Shown here one piece after another: positions 54,146-63,767 of a stretch of DNA of 64,000 nt. Within the stretch, counting starts at the first letter, position 1. Each line of letters begins with the position of its first letter. The DNA comes from Achromobacter animicus (GTDB lineage Bacteria > Pseudomonadota > Gammaproteobacteria > Burkholderiales > Burkholderiaceae_B), in assembly GCF_902859585.1 (NCBI RefSeq), contig NZ_CADIJM010000002.1:906090-970089 (forward strand), given 5' to 3'. The notes beneath the pieces are model-generated. The model saw only the letters and a program-made list of their open reading frames with translations. It had not been told where the DNA came from and ran no database searches. The translations under genes and the position numbers were made by a program.

Positions 54146-56279
54146 CGGCCGCGCTGGCAGGATGCGCCGGCAGGGCGGAGAGCTCCCGCCGCCGGCGCGC
54201 GAAGTCCACGATGTGTTCGCCGGACACCGCCTTGCTGTAGTACCAGCCCTGCACGACGATCTCCGCGCTGGACGCCAGCGCGGACAACTGCCCCTCCGTT
54301 TCCACGCCCTCGACGATGATCTGCAGGTTCAGCGCTTCGCAGAATCGCAGCAGGCCGCTCATCACCAGCGCGCCCCGGTCGTGGCTTTGCGCCGTCACGA
54401 AGCTGCGGTCGATCTTGACCGCGTCGATCTGAAACTGGTGCAGGTAGCTCAGCGCCGAATACCCCGTACCGAAGTCGTCGATATAGACGCGTGCGCCGCT
54501 GCCATGCAGGCGGTCAAAAGCCGTGTGCAGCGCGTCGGCGTCTTCGACCAGCGCGTCTTCCGTGAGCTCGACCGAGACCTGGCCCTGCGCCTGCGCCAGC
54601 ACTTTGATCAACCGGTCCAGAAAGGCCGGCGCCGTCAACGTGCCGCTTGTGACGTTGATGGTCATGGGCATCGTGAAGCCCTGCGCCCGCCACGCCAGGC
54701 ATTGCAGCACCGCCTGCCGCGCCACCCAGAGATCGACTTCGCGCATCAGGTCCGCGCGCGCCAGCCAGCGCAGGAATTCCAGCGGCGCCTGTTGGGTGCC
54801 TTCGGGGCCGGTGGCGCGCAGCAGGGCCTCGCAGCCGGTGCATAGGCCCGTGCGCATCGATACCTGCGGCTGGAACTCCAGATAGAAGTCGTATTCGCTG
54901 ATGGCGCGGATGCGCGCGACCTCGGCCTGGCGGCGCGCGCGCGTGGCGTAGGTGGACGCGACCGGGTCATGGGCATACAGCAGGGATTCTTCCTGCAACT
55001 GCGGAAAGGTGGTGTCCAGCGACTTGAAGTACACCGTGGCATCGGCCTGACGCTGCCGCTCCAGCGCGAGCAGAAAGGGCACGTAGATGCAGGCGCCCAG
55101 CGCGACCAGCGCGCATTGCAGCACGATTCCCGCCAGGCTTTCGCCCGCGCCCAGGTAGGCGTTGAACAGCACGGGCGATGTCAGCGGCAGCGCCACGGTG
55201 GCGGGGGCCAGCCAGCCCAGTTGCACGACCGCCACGGCAACCAGCACGTTGACCACGGGCGTCAGCACGAAGGGCAGCAGCAGACGGGGATTCAGGATGA
55301 GCGGCAGGCCGAACAGCAGGATCTCGTTGATGTTCAGCAGCGACACCGGAATGCTGGCCACGGCCAGCACCCGCAGCGAATCGCTGCGCGAAAACAGCAG
55401 GATCGCCACCACCAGCGACAAGGTTGCGCCGGAGCCGCCAATGAAGACGAACGCGCCCAGCAGAGTGCCGTTCAGCGCATAGACGCCTTCGTACCCCGCG
55501 GCCACGCTGGTGGCGTTGAGCCGGGTAGCCTGGTCCAGCACGTCCATGATGGGCGCCATGGCCTGCGCGCCGTGGATGCCGAAGAACCAGAACAGGGAAT
55601 TGAGCGCCCCGACCAGCGCGCCGGACGTGTAGGGGCTGTCCAGGGACGCAAGGCTCAGCGGAATGTCGACCTGTGCCACGGCGGGGATGCTCAACGCCGC
55701 CGACAGCGCCGCCATCACCAGGCCCGCCGTCAGCAATCCCGGCACGATCATGTTCAATGAGTCGCGGACGTTTTCGCCGATCAGTCCGTCCGGCGCCAGT
55801 TGGGTCCAGCGGCGCCGGTGCAGCCAGGCCATCGCCGGCACGGCCGCGATCGGCGTGACGATCGCGATGAACAAGGTGAGCGTGGCGGCTGCGCGAGGGT
55901 AGGGCGCCAGCAGGTTTTCGGCGATGGCGACAAAGCACAGGCACAGCAGCGCGGTGGGCAGGTGCGGAAGCCGGTGGCGGATCGACAGCATGTAGCCGAT
56001 GGCCGTGCCGGCCAGCAGCGGGATGACGCCCGACAGCGCGCGGTGCAGACCCGCCAGCAGATCGGCAATGCTGTCGGGCAGGCCGAACAGGCGTGCGCAA
56101 ACGGACAGCACCAGGAACAAGGCGGAGACCAGCAGGCAGGGCATGGCCCACAACAGGCCTTCGCGGATGGCGCGCAGGGAGTTGGCGCTTGCCAGGGCGG
56201 CCAGCCGATCTCTTGGGTACTGCGGAAAGATCGATTTCGGCATGGCCGTCTTGTGGCGCGAGGGGCCCGGGCGATGCAT
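54138..56279 (-). CDS. PTS EIIC-like membrane domain fused to an EAL phosphodiesterase
   Basis: This is a 713-aa protein. Residues about 20-420 form a 9-10 segment membrane domain resembling lactose/cellobiose-type PTS EIIC ('LFWFFGIHGAQAMAPIMDVL' and 'LLNINEILLFGLPLILNP'). The C-terminal ~250 residues form an EAL domain with all expected residues: CEALLR, INVTSG, ELTE, IDDFGTGYSAL, VKIDRSF, EGVETEGQ and QGWYYSKA. So c-di-GMP hydrolysis is likely active, and the EIIC part may sense or transport a sugar that sets it. No EIIA/EIIB is present. Start 56279 or 56243 (both ATG). Confidence 0.9.
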   Translation of the reverse strand: MHRPGPSRHKTAMPKSIFPQYPRDRLAALASANSLRAIREGLLWAMPCLLVSALFLVLSVCARLFGLPDSIADLLAGLHRALSGVIPLLAGTAIGYMLSIRHRLPHLPTALLCLCFVAIAENLLAPYPRAAATLTLFIAIVTPIAAVPAMAWLHRRRWTQLAPDGLIGENVRDSLNMIVPGLLTAGLVMAALSAALSIPAVAQVDIPLSLASLDSPYTSGALVGALNSLFWFFGIHGAQAMAPIMDVLDQATRLNATSVAAGYEGVYALNGTLLGAFVFIGGSGATLSLVVAILLFSRSDSLRVLAVASIPVSLLNINEILLFGLPLILNPRLLLPFVLTPVVNVLVAVAVVQLGWLAPATVALPLTSPVLFNAYLGAGESLAGIVLQCALVALGACIYVPFLLALERQRQADATVYFKSLDTTFPQLQEESLLYAHDPVASTYATRARRQAEVARIRAISEYDFYLEFQPQVSMRTGLCTGCEALLRATGPEGTQQAPLEFLRWLARADLMREVDLWVARQAVLQCLAWRAQGFTMPMTINVTSGTLTAPAFLDRLIKVLAQAQGQVSVELTEDALVEDADALHTAFDRLHGSGARVYIDDFGTGYSALSYLHQFQIDAVKIDRSFVTAQSHDRGALVMSGLLRFCEALNLQIIVEGVETEGQLSALASSAEIVVQGWYYSKAVSGEHIVDFARRRRELSALPAHPASAAAT

Positions 56280-56450
56280 GTCCGCCGGGGGTAAAAATCC
56301 GTTGCCGCATGCTAGCGCCTGTGTTCGGGCTTTAGCAATGCAAAAACGTGCGGGCCGCCTAGGGATTCCCCTCTGTCAATAATTGGAAATTCAGTCTTTT
56401 TGATAGGGGACAAGCCGGTCCGGACGCTATACGATCGGTGGAATCCGCCT

Positions 56451-56473
56451 TGCAAGGACCGCGCGTCCTTGCA
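56451..56473 (+). promoter_or_regulatory. hairpin in the leader of the 80-aa gene
   Basis: TGCAAGGAC and GTCCTTGCA form a perfect 9-bp stem with a CGCGC loop. It ends 27 bp before the ATG at 56501, just ahead of its GGAGGAGA ribosome binding site. It may stabilise or control the mRNA; alternatively it is a protein site. Confidence 0.5.
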
Positions 56474-56500
56474 CATAAGCTTCACCCGGAGGAGACCTGG

Positions 56501-56743
56501 ATGTCTCAATTGGATTGGACGCCCGGCGACACCATGCCGGATCGTCAGGGTTATTACGAGACGCGGCTCGATACCGGCGGCACCGCGATTTCGCTGTACA
56601 GCGTGTTGGGCTGGATGCCCTTGAAGACGCCGGGCAATCTGGTGAGCTGGCGCGCGCTGCCGCCCGCCGTCGAACGCCAGGAAGCCGAACGCCATATACA
56701 AGAGATACGCGCTGCACAGAGCCACGTGCCGATGGACTACTAG
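56501..56743 (+). CDS. 80-aa hypothetical protein
   Basis: This small soluble protein (WTPGDTMPDRQGYYETRLDTGG, then a mixed beta part and a helical C-terminus QEAERHIQEIRAAQSH) has no membrane segment and no signal. GGAGGAGA lies 5 nt before ATG 56501, a strong ribosome binding site, so I take it as real. The gene sits alone between the EIIC-EAL gene and the iron-signalling cluster. A hairpin stands in its leader. Family and function unknown. Confidence 0.65.
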   Translation: MSQLDWTPGDTMPDRQGYYETRLDTGGTAISLYSVLGWMPLKTPGNLVSWRALPPAVERQEAERHIQEIRAAQSHVPMDY

Positions 56744-56784
56744 CGGCGTCACGCCACCATACGGCGGGCGCGTGGGGCGGCGCC

Positions 56785-56826
56785 TTGCAAAGACGAAAAC
56801 CGCATCTATAATTGCGAATCATTTTC
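56785..56826 (+). promoter_or_regulatory. promoter with Fur box ahead of fecI-like sigma factor
   Basis: TTGCAA (56785-56790), a 16-nt spacer, then TATAAT (56807-56812). The 19-mer 56808-56826 has 8 of 9 matches to the right arm of the Fur consensus (ATCATTTTC against ATCATTATC) and overlaps the -10. Iron repression of the locus is the natural reading. Confidence 0.75.
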
Positions 56827-56868
56827 ATCTCGTCTTGCTCTCAGGCGGCGACGCCGGGCCGCACCGCC

Positions 56869-57378
56869 ATGCCATCCTCCTCATTTGCCTCTCGTGCAGA
56901 GGTGCAGTCCGTTTATCAGGCCCATCACCAATGGCTGCGGGGCGTGTTGCAACGCAAGCTGGGCAATGCGTCGGACGCGGCCGACCTGGCGCACGATACG
57001 TTCGAGCGCCTGATCCGCGCCAATCTCCGCGAACCGCTCAATGAACCGCGCGCCTACCTGCGCACCATCGCCACCCGTTTGCTGATCGGCCGGGCGCGCC
57101 GCGCCGCGCTGGAAGCGGCCTACGCCGAGACGCTGGCGCTGCAGCCCGTGGCCGTCGAACCCTCGGTCGAGGCCCGCGCACTGATCCTGGAGGCGCTGGC
57201 GGAAGTCTGCGAACTGCTCGACGCCTTGCCGATGACCAGCCGCCGGATTTTCCTGATGGCGCAGATCGACGGCCTGTCGTATGCCGAGATCGGCCAGCAG
57301 CTGGGACTGACGCCCCACGCCGTGCAGAAGTCGCTGGCGCGCGCGTTGGTGCACTGCTACACGGCCGTATACGGCTGA
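56869..57378 (+). CDS. FecI-type extracytoplasmic function sigma factor
   Basis: This is a 169-aa ECF sigma factor. Region 2 reads VYQAHHQWLRGVLQRKLGNASDAADLAHDTFERL, and region 4 reads LDALPMTSRRIFLMAQIDGLSYAEIGQQLGLTPHAVQKSLARAL. It is followed at once by a FecR regulator and a TonB receptor with an N-terminal signalling domain, as in FecI-FecR-FecA systems. ATG 56869 was chosen over a longer frame from 56812, which starts inside the -10/Fur region. Confidence 0.9.
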   Translation: MPSSSFASRAEVQSVYQAHHQWLRGVLQRKLGNASDAADLAHDTFERLIRANLREPLNEPRAYLRTIATRLLIGRARRAALEAAYAETLALQPVAVEPSVEARALILEALAEVCELLDALPMTSRRIFLMAQIDGLSYAEIGQQLGLTPHAVQKSLARALVHCYTAVYG

Positions 57379-57389
57379 CCCCAGAATTC

Positions 57390-58391
57390 ATGGACAACGC
57401 CAAGCTGCTGCGGCCCCACGCGCCCGAGGCCGGCGCCATCGATCCCAAAGTGATCCGGCAGGCGGCGGACTGGTGGGCGCGTCTGCGTGAAGACGCCAGC
57501 CCCGCCGAACGCGATCGCTTCGAGCGCTGGCGGCGGGCGGAATCTTCCCACGAGCTGGCCTGGCAGCGGTTGGGCGCCTTGACGCGCGACGTCGCGGCGG
57601 GCGTGGCGCAGGCGGGGCCGTCGGTGGCATCGCGCACCTTGCTGCAGGCGCCGCTGATCCAGTCCCGCCGTACCGCATTGCGCCTGATGTTCGCGGCCGT
57701 GGGCGTCGGACTGGGCGCCTGGGCCGTGGGTGAGCGTGACGCGATCCGCCGGTTGTCGGCGGACCTGCGCACCGGCACCGGCGAACGCCGGTCAGTGACG
57801 CTGCCCGACGGCACGCAGGTGGAACTGAACGCCGGCACCGCGGTGGATCTGCGCTATACCGCAAGCCACCGCGAACTGGTGCTGCTGCAGGGCGAAATCC
57901 TGATCGCGACCGCGCCCGATGCGAACGGCCGGCCGTTCAGCGTGCGCACGCGCGGCGGCGTGGTGACGCCGGTGGGCACGCGCTTTCTAGTGCGCGATCT
58001 GGAGGCTGGCCGCATGCGGGTGGCGGTGCTGGAAGGCGCGGTTGACGTGCGCGGCCTGTCGACGGACGCAGGCCCGCGGCGCGTGCGGGCCGGCGAACAG
58101 GCCGAGTTCACGGCGGGCGGCAGCTTTGCGCCGGGGACGCTGGAACCCGGCGTGTCGGCCTGGCTTGACGGCATGCTGATCGCGGACGAAATGCCCTTGT
58201 CGGCGTTCCTGAACGAACTGGGCCGCTACCGTCCGGGCCTGCTGCATTGCACGGACGCGGCCGGCGGGCTGCGCGTGGTGGGGGCGTTCCCGCTGGCCGA
58301 CACCGACAAGGTCCTGGCCATGCTTGAAGAAATCCTCCCGGTGCAGGTGCGCCGCTATACGCGTTACTGGGTGACGGTGAGCCACGTGTGA
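57390..58391 (+). CDS. FecR-type anti-sigma/sigma regulator
   Basis: This 333-aa protein has an N-terminal cytoplasmic part (QAADWWARLREDASPAERDRFERWRRAESSHELAWQRL, the DUF4880-like segment). One membrane segment follows (ALRLMFAAVGVGLGAWAV, near residue 99). The periplasmic FecR domain includes RSVTLPDGTQVELNAGTAVDL, 'ELVLLQGEILIATAP', 'VGTRFLVRDLEAGRMRVAVLEGAVDV' and the C-terminal 'GRYRPGLLHC'. It passes the signal from the receptor to the sigma factor. The gene is 11 bp after the sigma factor stop. Confidence 0.93.
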   Translation: MDNAKLLRPHAPEAGAIDPKVIRQAADWWARLREDASPAERDRFERWRRAESSHELAWQRLGALTRDVAAGVAQAGPSVASRTLLQAPLIQSRRTALRLMFAAVGVGLGAWAVGERDAIRRLSADLRTGTGERRSVTLPDGTQVELNAGTAVDLRYTASHRELVLLQGEILIATAPDANGRPFSVRTRGGVVTPVGTRFLVRDLEAGRMRVAVLEGAVDVRGLSTDAGPRRVRAGEQAEFTAGGSFAPGTLEPGVSAWLDGMLIADEMPLSAFLNELGRYRPGLLHCTDAAGGLRVVGAFPLADTDKVLAMLEEILPVQVRRYTRYWVTVSHV

Positions 58392-58554
58392 ATCGCGTGA
58401 CCTTGTGATTCTCATCCTTCGGTGAGCCGCGTTTCCCTCATTGCCGGCTTTTTTGTAACAGCAACGGCGGATATCCCGATCTCGCGCTTCATGTCAGGAA
58501 AGCAGCCCGTGTCTCGTGGCTGCGCCGACCTTTCATGAGCCTGGGAACCCTTAC

Positions 58555-61020
58555 ATGTCACCTCGTCCTGTCCGCGCCGTAAGCGCCGCGGCGCTTGTCC
58601 GACTTCCCCTGCGCCGCACGGCGCTGAGCGCCGCGCTGCGGCGTTTCACGCCCCTTGCGGCGGCTGCCGTCCTGGCGCCGGTGGCGGTGCATGCCCAGGC
58701 TCAGGCGCCGCGCGCCATCGCGTTCAGCATTCCGGCCGGGCCGCTGAGCGCGGCGCTGGGCACGTTTGGCGTGCAGGCGGGCGTGATGGTGGCGTCCGAT
58801 CCCGGCCTGACCGCCGGCGCCACGACGCGGGGATTGACGGGCACGTACGCCGTGGGTGCCGCGCTCGAGCGCCTGCTGGCCGGCACGGGCCTGCAAGCGG
58901 TGGCGCGCGCCGAGGGCGGCTATCGCCTGCGGCAGGCGCCGGCCGAGGCGGCCACGACGCTGGCGCCCGTGACGGTGACGGGCACCTACAACACCACGAC
59001 AGACGGCACGGGTTCGTACACGTCGCCGGCGGTCACCATCGGCAGGACGCCGCAGGCGCTCAAAGACATTCCGCAATCCATCACCGTGCTGACGCGGCAG
59101 CGGATGGACGACCAGGACATGACCAGCCTGCCGGACGCCGTCAACAACACCGCCGGCATGGTGGGCGTGCAGGGCGTGGGCGCCGGCGTCGCGATCAATT
59201 CGCGCGGCTTCCCCGTGGACCTGCTGCAATACGATGGCGTGTCCCTGCTGCGCAACAGCTACAGCCTGGGCAACTGGGAGCAGGATTCGCTGGTGTTCTA
59301 TGACCGCGTAGAGATCCTGCGCGGCGCGGCGGGCCTCTTGCAAGGCGCGGGCAGTCCCGGCGGTGCGATCAACTTGGTGCGCAAGCGGGGCGGCGCAGAG
59401 CCCTCGGTGGTGGTGACGGGCAAGGTGGGATCGTGGGATCACTACGGCCTGACGCTGGATGCGGGCGGTCCGCTCAATGAATCGGGCACGCTGCGCGGGC
59501 GCGTGGTGCTGGACGAAGACCGCAGCCATTCGTACATCGACTACGTGTGGGACAGGACGCGCAACCTGTACGCCGCGCTGGACTACGACATCACCGAGAA
59601 CACGACAGTGGGACTGGGCGTCAGCAATCGGTACAGCAAGTCGCGGCCCATGTTCGTCGGCTATCCCCGTTATGACGATGGCGGCAGCATCGATCTGCCG
59701 CGCTCGACGTTCACCGGCTCGACCTGGAACCGCGCCACCAACGACCAGACCATCTTCAATGCGGACATCACACATCGCTTCAACTCGTCGTGGCGCTTCC
59801 GGCTGGCCGGCGTGGCGATGGACGAAGACAACACGACCGTGCACCAGCGCGTCACCGGACCCGTGCAGCGTGACGGCAGCGGCCTGGACTATGGCAATTT
59901 CGGCGTGGACTTCACGAGCCGCCAGCGCGGCATGGACATGTCGGTGGCCGGTGACTTCAACGCCTGGGGCATGGCACAAGAGGTGGTGATCGGCGCCAAC
60001 TACTCCAAGCTCACGACGAATGACCGGTTCACCCGCTCGTGGGAAAGCGGCGGCAATATCTTCGATTTGGACCATCACCGTCCGTGGCAGGACATCGATT
60101 CCATCGTCGCCGCCAGCGGCTACGATTCGCGCAGCGCCTACGACATCCGGCAGAAGGGCATCTACGGCACGTGGCGCGTCAAACCCACGCAATCGCTGGC
60201 GCTGATCGGCGGCGGCCGCGTCGGCTGGTTCGACTACCGCTACAGCGGCGGGGGCGAAGCCACGACGTCATCGACCTCGGGCGAGTTCATTCCGTACGCC
60301 GGCATCGTGTATTCGCTGACCGACAACTGGTCGGTCTACGGCAGCTACACCACGGTCTTCGAACCGCAGACCGAGCGCACGGTGTCGGGCAGCCTGCTCA
60401 AGCCGATCGAGGGCAACAACTATGAAGTCGGCTTGAAGGGCGAACTGGCGGATGGCCGGGTCAATACCCTGCTTGCCTTGTACCGCTACGACCACAAGAA
60501 TCGTGCGGTCAATGATTACGACGCCGGGTTTGACTGCAACGGCTGGTACTGCTCGCGCGCCGCCGGCAAGGTCCGCAGCCAGGGCGTTGAAGCCGAGATT
60601 TCCGGCGAGGTGGTCAGGGGCCTGGAGCTGTATGCCGGCTATGCCTACAACACCACCAAGTTCCTGGAGGACCCGGACAACCAGGGCAAGGTCTTCAGCA
60701 CCTGGACGCCCAAGCACATGCTGCGCCTGTGGGCCAACTACAAGCTGCCGGGCACGTGGAACCGCCTGAGCGTGGGCGCCGGCGTGAACACGCAGACGTC
60801 GACGATCAGTTCGGACCGCGAATTCAAGCTGGCGGGATTCACGATCTGGAACGCGCGCGTGGGTTACCAGGCCACGCCGGAGCTGAGTTTCGGGCTGAAC
60901 GTGAACAACGTGTTCGACAAGAAATACTACGTGCCGTCGTACAACACGCTGTCCAGCAACAACTACTACGGCGAGCCCCGCAATGTGATGCTGACCGTGC
61001 GCTACGCGCCCAAGCTCTAA
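58555..61020 (+). CDS. TonB-dependent siderophore receptor with N-terminal signalling (STN) domain
   Basis: This 821-aa outer-membrane receptor has a signal peptide (LAAAAVLAPVAVHAQAQ). An STN domain (FSIPAGPLSAALGTFGVQAGVMVASDPGLTAG, then VGAALERLLAGTGLQAVARAEGGYRLR) follows, then the plug (KDIPQSITVLTRQRMDDQDM) and a 22-strand barrel ending in VMLTVRYAPKL. The STN domain marks it as a signalling receptor of the FecA/FpvA type, acting with the upstream FecR and FecI. The pattern is that of hydroxamate-type siderophore receptors. The siderophore is unknown. Confidence 0.94.
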   Translation: MSPRPVRAVSAAALVRLPLRRTALSAALRRFTPLAAAAVLAPVAVHAQAQAPRAIAFSIPAGPLSAALGTFGVQAGVMVASDPGLTAGATTRGLTGTYAVGAALERLLAGTGLQAVARAEGGYRLRQAPAEAATTLAPVTVTGTYNTTTDGTGSYTSPAVTIGRTPQALKDIPQSITVLTRQRMDDQDMTSLPDAVNNTAGMVGVQGVGAGVAINSRGFPVDLLQYDGVSLLRNSYSLGNWEQDSLVFYDRVEILRGAAGLLQGAGSPGGAINLVRKRGGAEPSVVVTGKVGSWDHYGLTLDAGGPLNESGTLRGRVVLDEDRSHSYIDYVWDRTRNLYAALDYDITENTTVGLGVSNRYSKSRPMFVGYPRYDDGGSIDLPRSTFTGSTWNRATNDQTIFNADITHRFNSSWRFRLAGVAMDEDNTTVHQRVTGPVQRDGSGLDYGNFGVDFTSRQRGMDMSVAGDFNAWGMAQEVVIGANYSKLTTNDRFTRSWESGGNIFDLDHHRPWQDIDSIVAASGYDSRSAYDIRQKGIYGTWRVKPTQSLALIGGGRVGWFDYRYSGGGEATTSSTSGEFIPYAGIVYSLTDNWSVYGSYTTVFEPQTERTVSGSLLKPIEGNNYEVGLKGELADGRVNTLLALYRYDHKNRAVNDYDAGFDCNGWYCSRAAGKVRSQGVEAEISGEVVRGLELYAGYAYNTTKFLEDPDNQGKVFSTWTPKHMLRLWANYKLPGTWNRLSVGAGVNTQTSTISSDREFKLAGFTIWNARVGYQATPELSFGLNVNNVFDKKYYVPSYNTLSSNNYYGEPRNVMLTVRYAPKL

Positions 61021-61091
61021 GGACGTCCGCGGCGCCTCGTGTATAACGTCCGGGACGGCGCCACCCGTGCGCGCCGTGCAAGGAGCCGATT

Positions 61092-61439
61092 TTGCGCGAG
61101 TTCGTGGCGACGTTCCTGGATGCCGGCCTGCTGGTGCTGGCGGTGCTGGCCTTTGTGCTGCCGGCGCTGTCGGCGCTGGCTTTGCTGCTGCGCGCCCGCC
61201 CGCATCGATTTCCGCGTTTGAACACCCCCGGCTGGCGCCGCGCCGGCGTGGCGGTGCTGTGGCTGCCGTTCATCGTCATGGCGGTGTATGGCGGGGTTGC
61301 GTGGTGGGCGGCCAGTGTTTACGACCGCTACTATTTCTTCGGCCTGCTGATCTGTTTTGTGTACCTGCTGTTCGCCATGCTGCTGTCGGGGGCGGGGCTG
61401 TTCTGGATCCGCACGACGCGGCGCCTGCCGTCCGCTTGA
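61092..61439 (+). CDS. small membrane protein of unknown function
   Basis: This 115-aa protein has three membrane segments (LLVLAVLAFVLPALSALALLL, 'GVAVLWLPFIVMAVYGGVAWWAASV' and 'YFFGLLICFVYLLFAMLLSGAGLFW'). AAGGAG stands 6 nt before a TTG at 61092, and this is the best start. It follows the receptor by 71 bp and may be part of the same transcript. No family recognised. Confidence 0.7.
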   Translation: MREFVATFLDAGLLVLAVLAFVLPALSALALLLRARPHRFPRLNTPGWRRAGVAVLWLPFIVMAVYGGVAWWAASVYDRYYFFGLLICFVYLLFAMLLSGAGLFWIRTTRRLPSA

Positions 61440-61460
61440 GCACCCGCCCGGCCGCGTTTT

Positions 61461-63122
61461 TCAGCGCATCAGCGCATGCACCTGGCTTGCCAGATCTTCA
61501 AGGGTGAATGGCTTCAGCAACACGGGCGCACCCGTCGCCGGTGCGTTGTTCCCCTCGGCGGTTTCGCCGTAGCCCGTGATGAACAGCACTTTCATTTCCG
61601 GCCGCAATGTCTTGCCGGTCTCCGCCACCCGCCGCCCGTTCACGCCGCCCGGCAAGGCCAGGTCGCAGACCAATAGGTCGATCCGGGCCTGCGTGGTCAG
61701 GTGCTTGAGCGCGCTGGCGCCGTCCGTCGCTTCGATCACATCGAAGCCGATTTCCTTCAGCACTTCGGCGGTGATTTCGCGCACGGCCGGATCGTCCTCG
61801 GCCAGCAAAATCGTCCTGCCCTGCAAGACCCGCGACGGCGAGACCGATGCCGTGTCCGCGGCGACCTGGATGCGGGCCCCGCCATGGCGCGGAAAGTAGA
61901 GGTCGATATCCGTGCCCAGGTCCGGTTGCGAGCGCACCTGGATGTGACCGCCGGACTGACGGACAAAGTCGTGAACCAGCGCAAGTCCCAGGCCGGTGCC
62001 GCGCTCGGCCGGCTTGGTGGTGTAGAAGGGTTCGAACATGCGTCGCATCGTCTCGGGCGTCATGCCGCACCCCGTGTCGGACACGCGCAACCGCACGTGG
62101 TCGCCCGGTTCCAGATTGCGCTCGCGCGCGTCCTCGGCGCCCAGGGTCACGTTGGATGTCTCGATGCGCAGCGTGCCGCTCGCGTACAGGGCGTCGCGCG
62201 CATTCAGGCACAGATTCAGCAGCGCATTTTCAAGCTGGTGCGCGTCCACCCAGACCGGCCACAACCCGGCGGCGCAGTCCACGTCCAGCGTGATCGCCGC
62301 TCCGGCGCTGCGCGTGATCAGCGCCTCCATGTCGGCGATGACGTGGTTGATGTCCACCGCCGTGCGCTCAAGCGGGTGGCGGCGCGAAAAATTAAGCAGG
62401 CGGCGCGTCAGGATGGCCGCCTTGTCGGCGCCGCCTTTTGCCACCGCGATGTGACGGGCGAGGTCATCGGTCCGCCCCTGCGCAAGGCGCTGGGACAGAA
62501 AATCCAGACTGCCGGAGATTCCCGTCAGCAGATTGTTGAAGTCATGCGCGACGCCACCCGTCAACTGGCCGATGGCTTCCATCTTCTGGCTTTGGCGCAG
62601 GGCCTCTTCGGTCAGGCGCAGCGCGTCGGCCTGGGCCTTTTCGGCGCCGACCCGCGCGGTGGTTTCAATGACGGTGTCGATCATGCCGGCGACATTGCCG
62701 TTTTCATCGCGCACGGGGCTGTAGCAGAACGTGAAGTTGGCCATCTCGGCGCGGCCGTATCGGTGGACGACGAGTGGGTAATCCTCGATGAAGGTGGCCT
62801 CGCCGGCGTAGGCGCGTTCGGCGATCGGGCCGATCAGCGACCAGGCTTCGCGCCAGATCTCATCGAACGGGCAGCCCAGCGCGTCGGGCTTGGCGCCCAG
62901 GATGGGGACGAACGCGTCGTTGTAGATCGAGATGAGCTCGGGGCCCCAGACCAGGCAGGACGGAAACCGGGACGACAGCACCATGCTCGCGGCAATGCGC
63001 AACGAGGCGGGCCAGGAAGCGATGGGACCGAGCGGCGTGGCAGACCAGTCGTGGCGGCTGACTCGTGCGCCCATTTCCCCGCCGCTGGCAAGGAATAGAG
63101 GCTTGGACGGGTCGTTCTGCAT
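61461..63122 (-). CDS. PAS hybrid histidine kinase with receiver domain
   Basis: This 553-aa protein is soluble. An N-terminal PAS-like domain ([37 protein letters not shown], read in parts) is followed by a histidine kinase core: H-box [12 protein letters not shown]-box LCLNARDAL, and G boxes SDTGCGM and [14 protein letters not shown]-terminal receiver domain has the phospho-acceptor Asp in [10 protein letters not shown] and a Lys in VLLKPF. The sensed signal is unknown. It lies between the two iron-signalling units, converging with the first. Confidence 0.93.
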   Translation of the reverse strand: MQNDPSKPLFLASGGEMGARVSRHDWSATPLGPIASWPASLRIAASMVLSSRFPSCLVWGPELISIYNDAFVPILGAKPDALGCPFDEIWREAWSLIGPIAERAYAGEATFIEDYPLVVHRYGRAEMANFTFCYSPVRDENGNVAGMIDTVIETTARVGAEKAQADALRLTEEALRQSQKMEAIGQLTGGVAHDFNNLLTGISGSLDFLSQRLAQGRTDDLARHIAVAKGGADKAAILTRRLLNFSRRHPLERTAVDINHVIADMEALITRSAGAAITLDVDCAAGLWPVWVDAHQLENALLNLCLNARDALYASGTLRIETSNVTLGAEDARERNLEPGDHVRLRVSDTGCGMTPETMRRMFEPFYTTKPAERGTGLGLALVHDFVRQSGGHIQVRSQPDLGTDIDLYFPRHGGARIQVAADTASVSPSRVLQGRTILLAEDDPAVREITAEVLKEIGFDVIEATDGASALKHLTTQARIDLLVCDLALPGGVNGRRVAETGKTLRPEMKVLFITGYGETAEGNNAPATGAPVLLKPFTLEDLASQVHALMR

Positions 63123-63204
63123 GGCACTCGATAGGGTGGCGGGGTAGGTGACCGATTCTATCCCAGCACTCGGGCGCGCGTGCGCGGACAGGAGGCTCGT
63201 ATAG

Positions 63205-63223
63205 AATAAGAACAATTCCTATT
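63205..63223. promoter_or_regulatory. putative Fur box ahead of second sigma factor
   Basis: AATAAGAAC-A-ATTCCTATT is a near-palindrome (7 of 9 pairs), 7 bp before ATG 63231. It fits the Fur-box style of FecI-type sigma genes in betaproteobacteria. A weak -10 (TAGAAT) overlaps it. Confidence 0.6.
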
Positions 63224-63230
63224 TGCACAT

Positions 63231-63767
63231 ATGCCGAGGTGCGCCTTGCCTGCGCCGCTATCCCCATCCGCCGACAACGTCACCCAGCTTTATCGCGAAC
63301 ACCACGGCTGGCTCTCGATGTGGCTGCGCAAGAAGCTGGGCAGTTCCTTCGACGCCGCGGACCTGGCGCACGACACCTTCGTGCGGCTGATGGCGGGCCG
63401 GCGCCGCGACGACACCGGCGCCGAGCCGCGCGCGCTGCTGACCCACATCGCCAAGGGCCTGGTGGCGGACCATTGGCGCCGCCGCGCGGTGGAAGACGCC
63501 TATTTGGCCGCCGTGGCGCACGTGCCCGAGGCCGAGGCCCCATCGCCCGAGGCGCGCGCCCTGATCCTGGAAACGCTGCACGCCATCGACGCCGCCCTGC
63601 GTTCGCTGCCCGCCCGCACGCGGGAAGTCTTTCTGCTGTCGCAGTTCGACGGCATGGCTTATGACGAGATCGCGCGCAAGCAGCGCGTGTCGCTGTCGAC
63701 GGTCAAGCGCCATATGCAGGCCGCCTTTGCCGCGTGCCTGATCGCGTATCAGGCGGACGCGGCGTGA
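63231..63767 (+). CDS. second FecI-type extracytoplasmic function sigma factor
   Basis: This is a 178-aa ECF sigma factor. Region 2 reads LYREHHGWLSMWLRKKLGSSFDAADLAHDTFVRL, and region 4 reads LPARTREVFLLSQFDGMAYDEIARKQRVSLSTVKRHMQ. The hydrophobic 'LRSLPARTREVF' pattern matches the FecI group. The ATG at 63231 has no ribosome binding site; a TTG at 63246 follows GAGGT and may be the true start, removing five residues. The stop overlaps the next gene as GTGA. Confidence 0.9.
   Translation: MPRCALPAPLSPSADNVTQLYREHHGWLSMWLRKKLGSSFDAADLAHDTFVRLMAGRRRDDTGAEPRALLTHIAKGLVADHWRRRAVEDAYLAAVAHVPEAEAPSPEARALILETLHAIDAALRSLPARTREVFLLSQFDGMAYDEIARKQRVSLSTVKRHMQAAFAACLIAYQADAA

Noticed and set aside
58558-60192. 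544-codon minus-strand frame antisense to the TonB receptor
   Set aside because: Antisense shadow of a well-supported receptor. No ribosome binding site; composition typical of GC-driven spurious frames.
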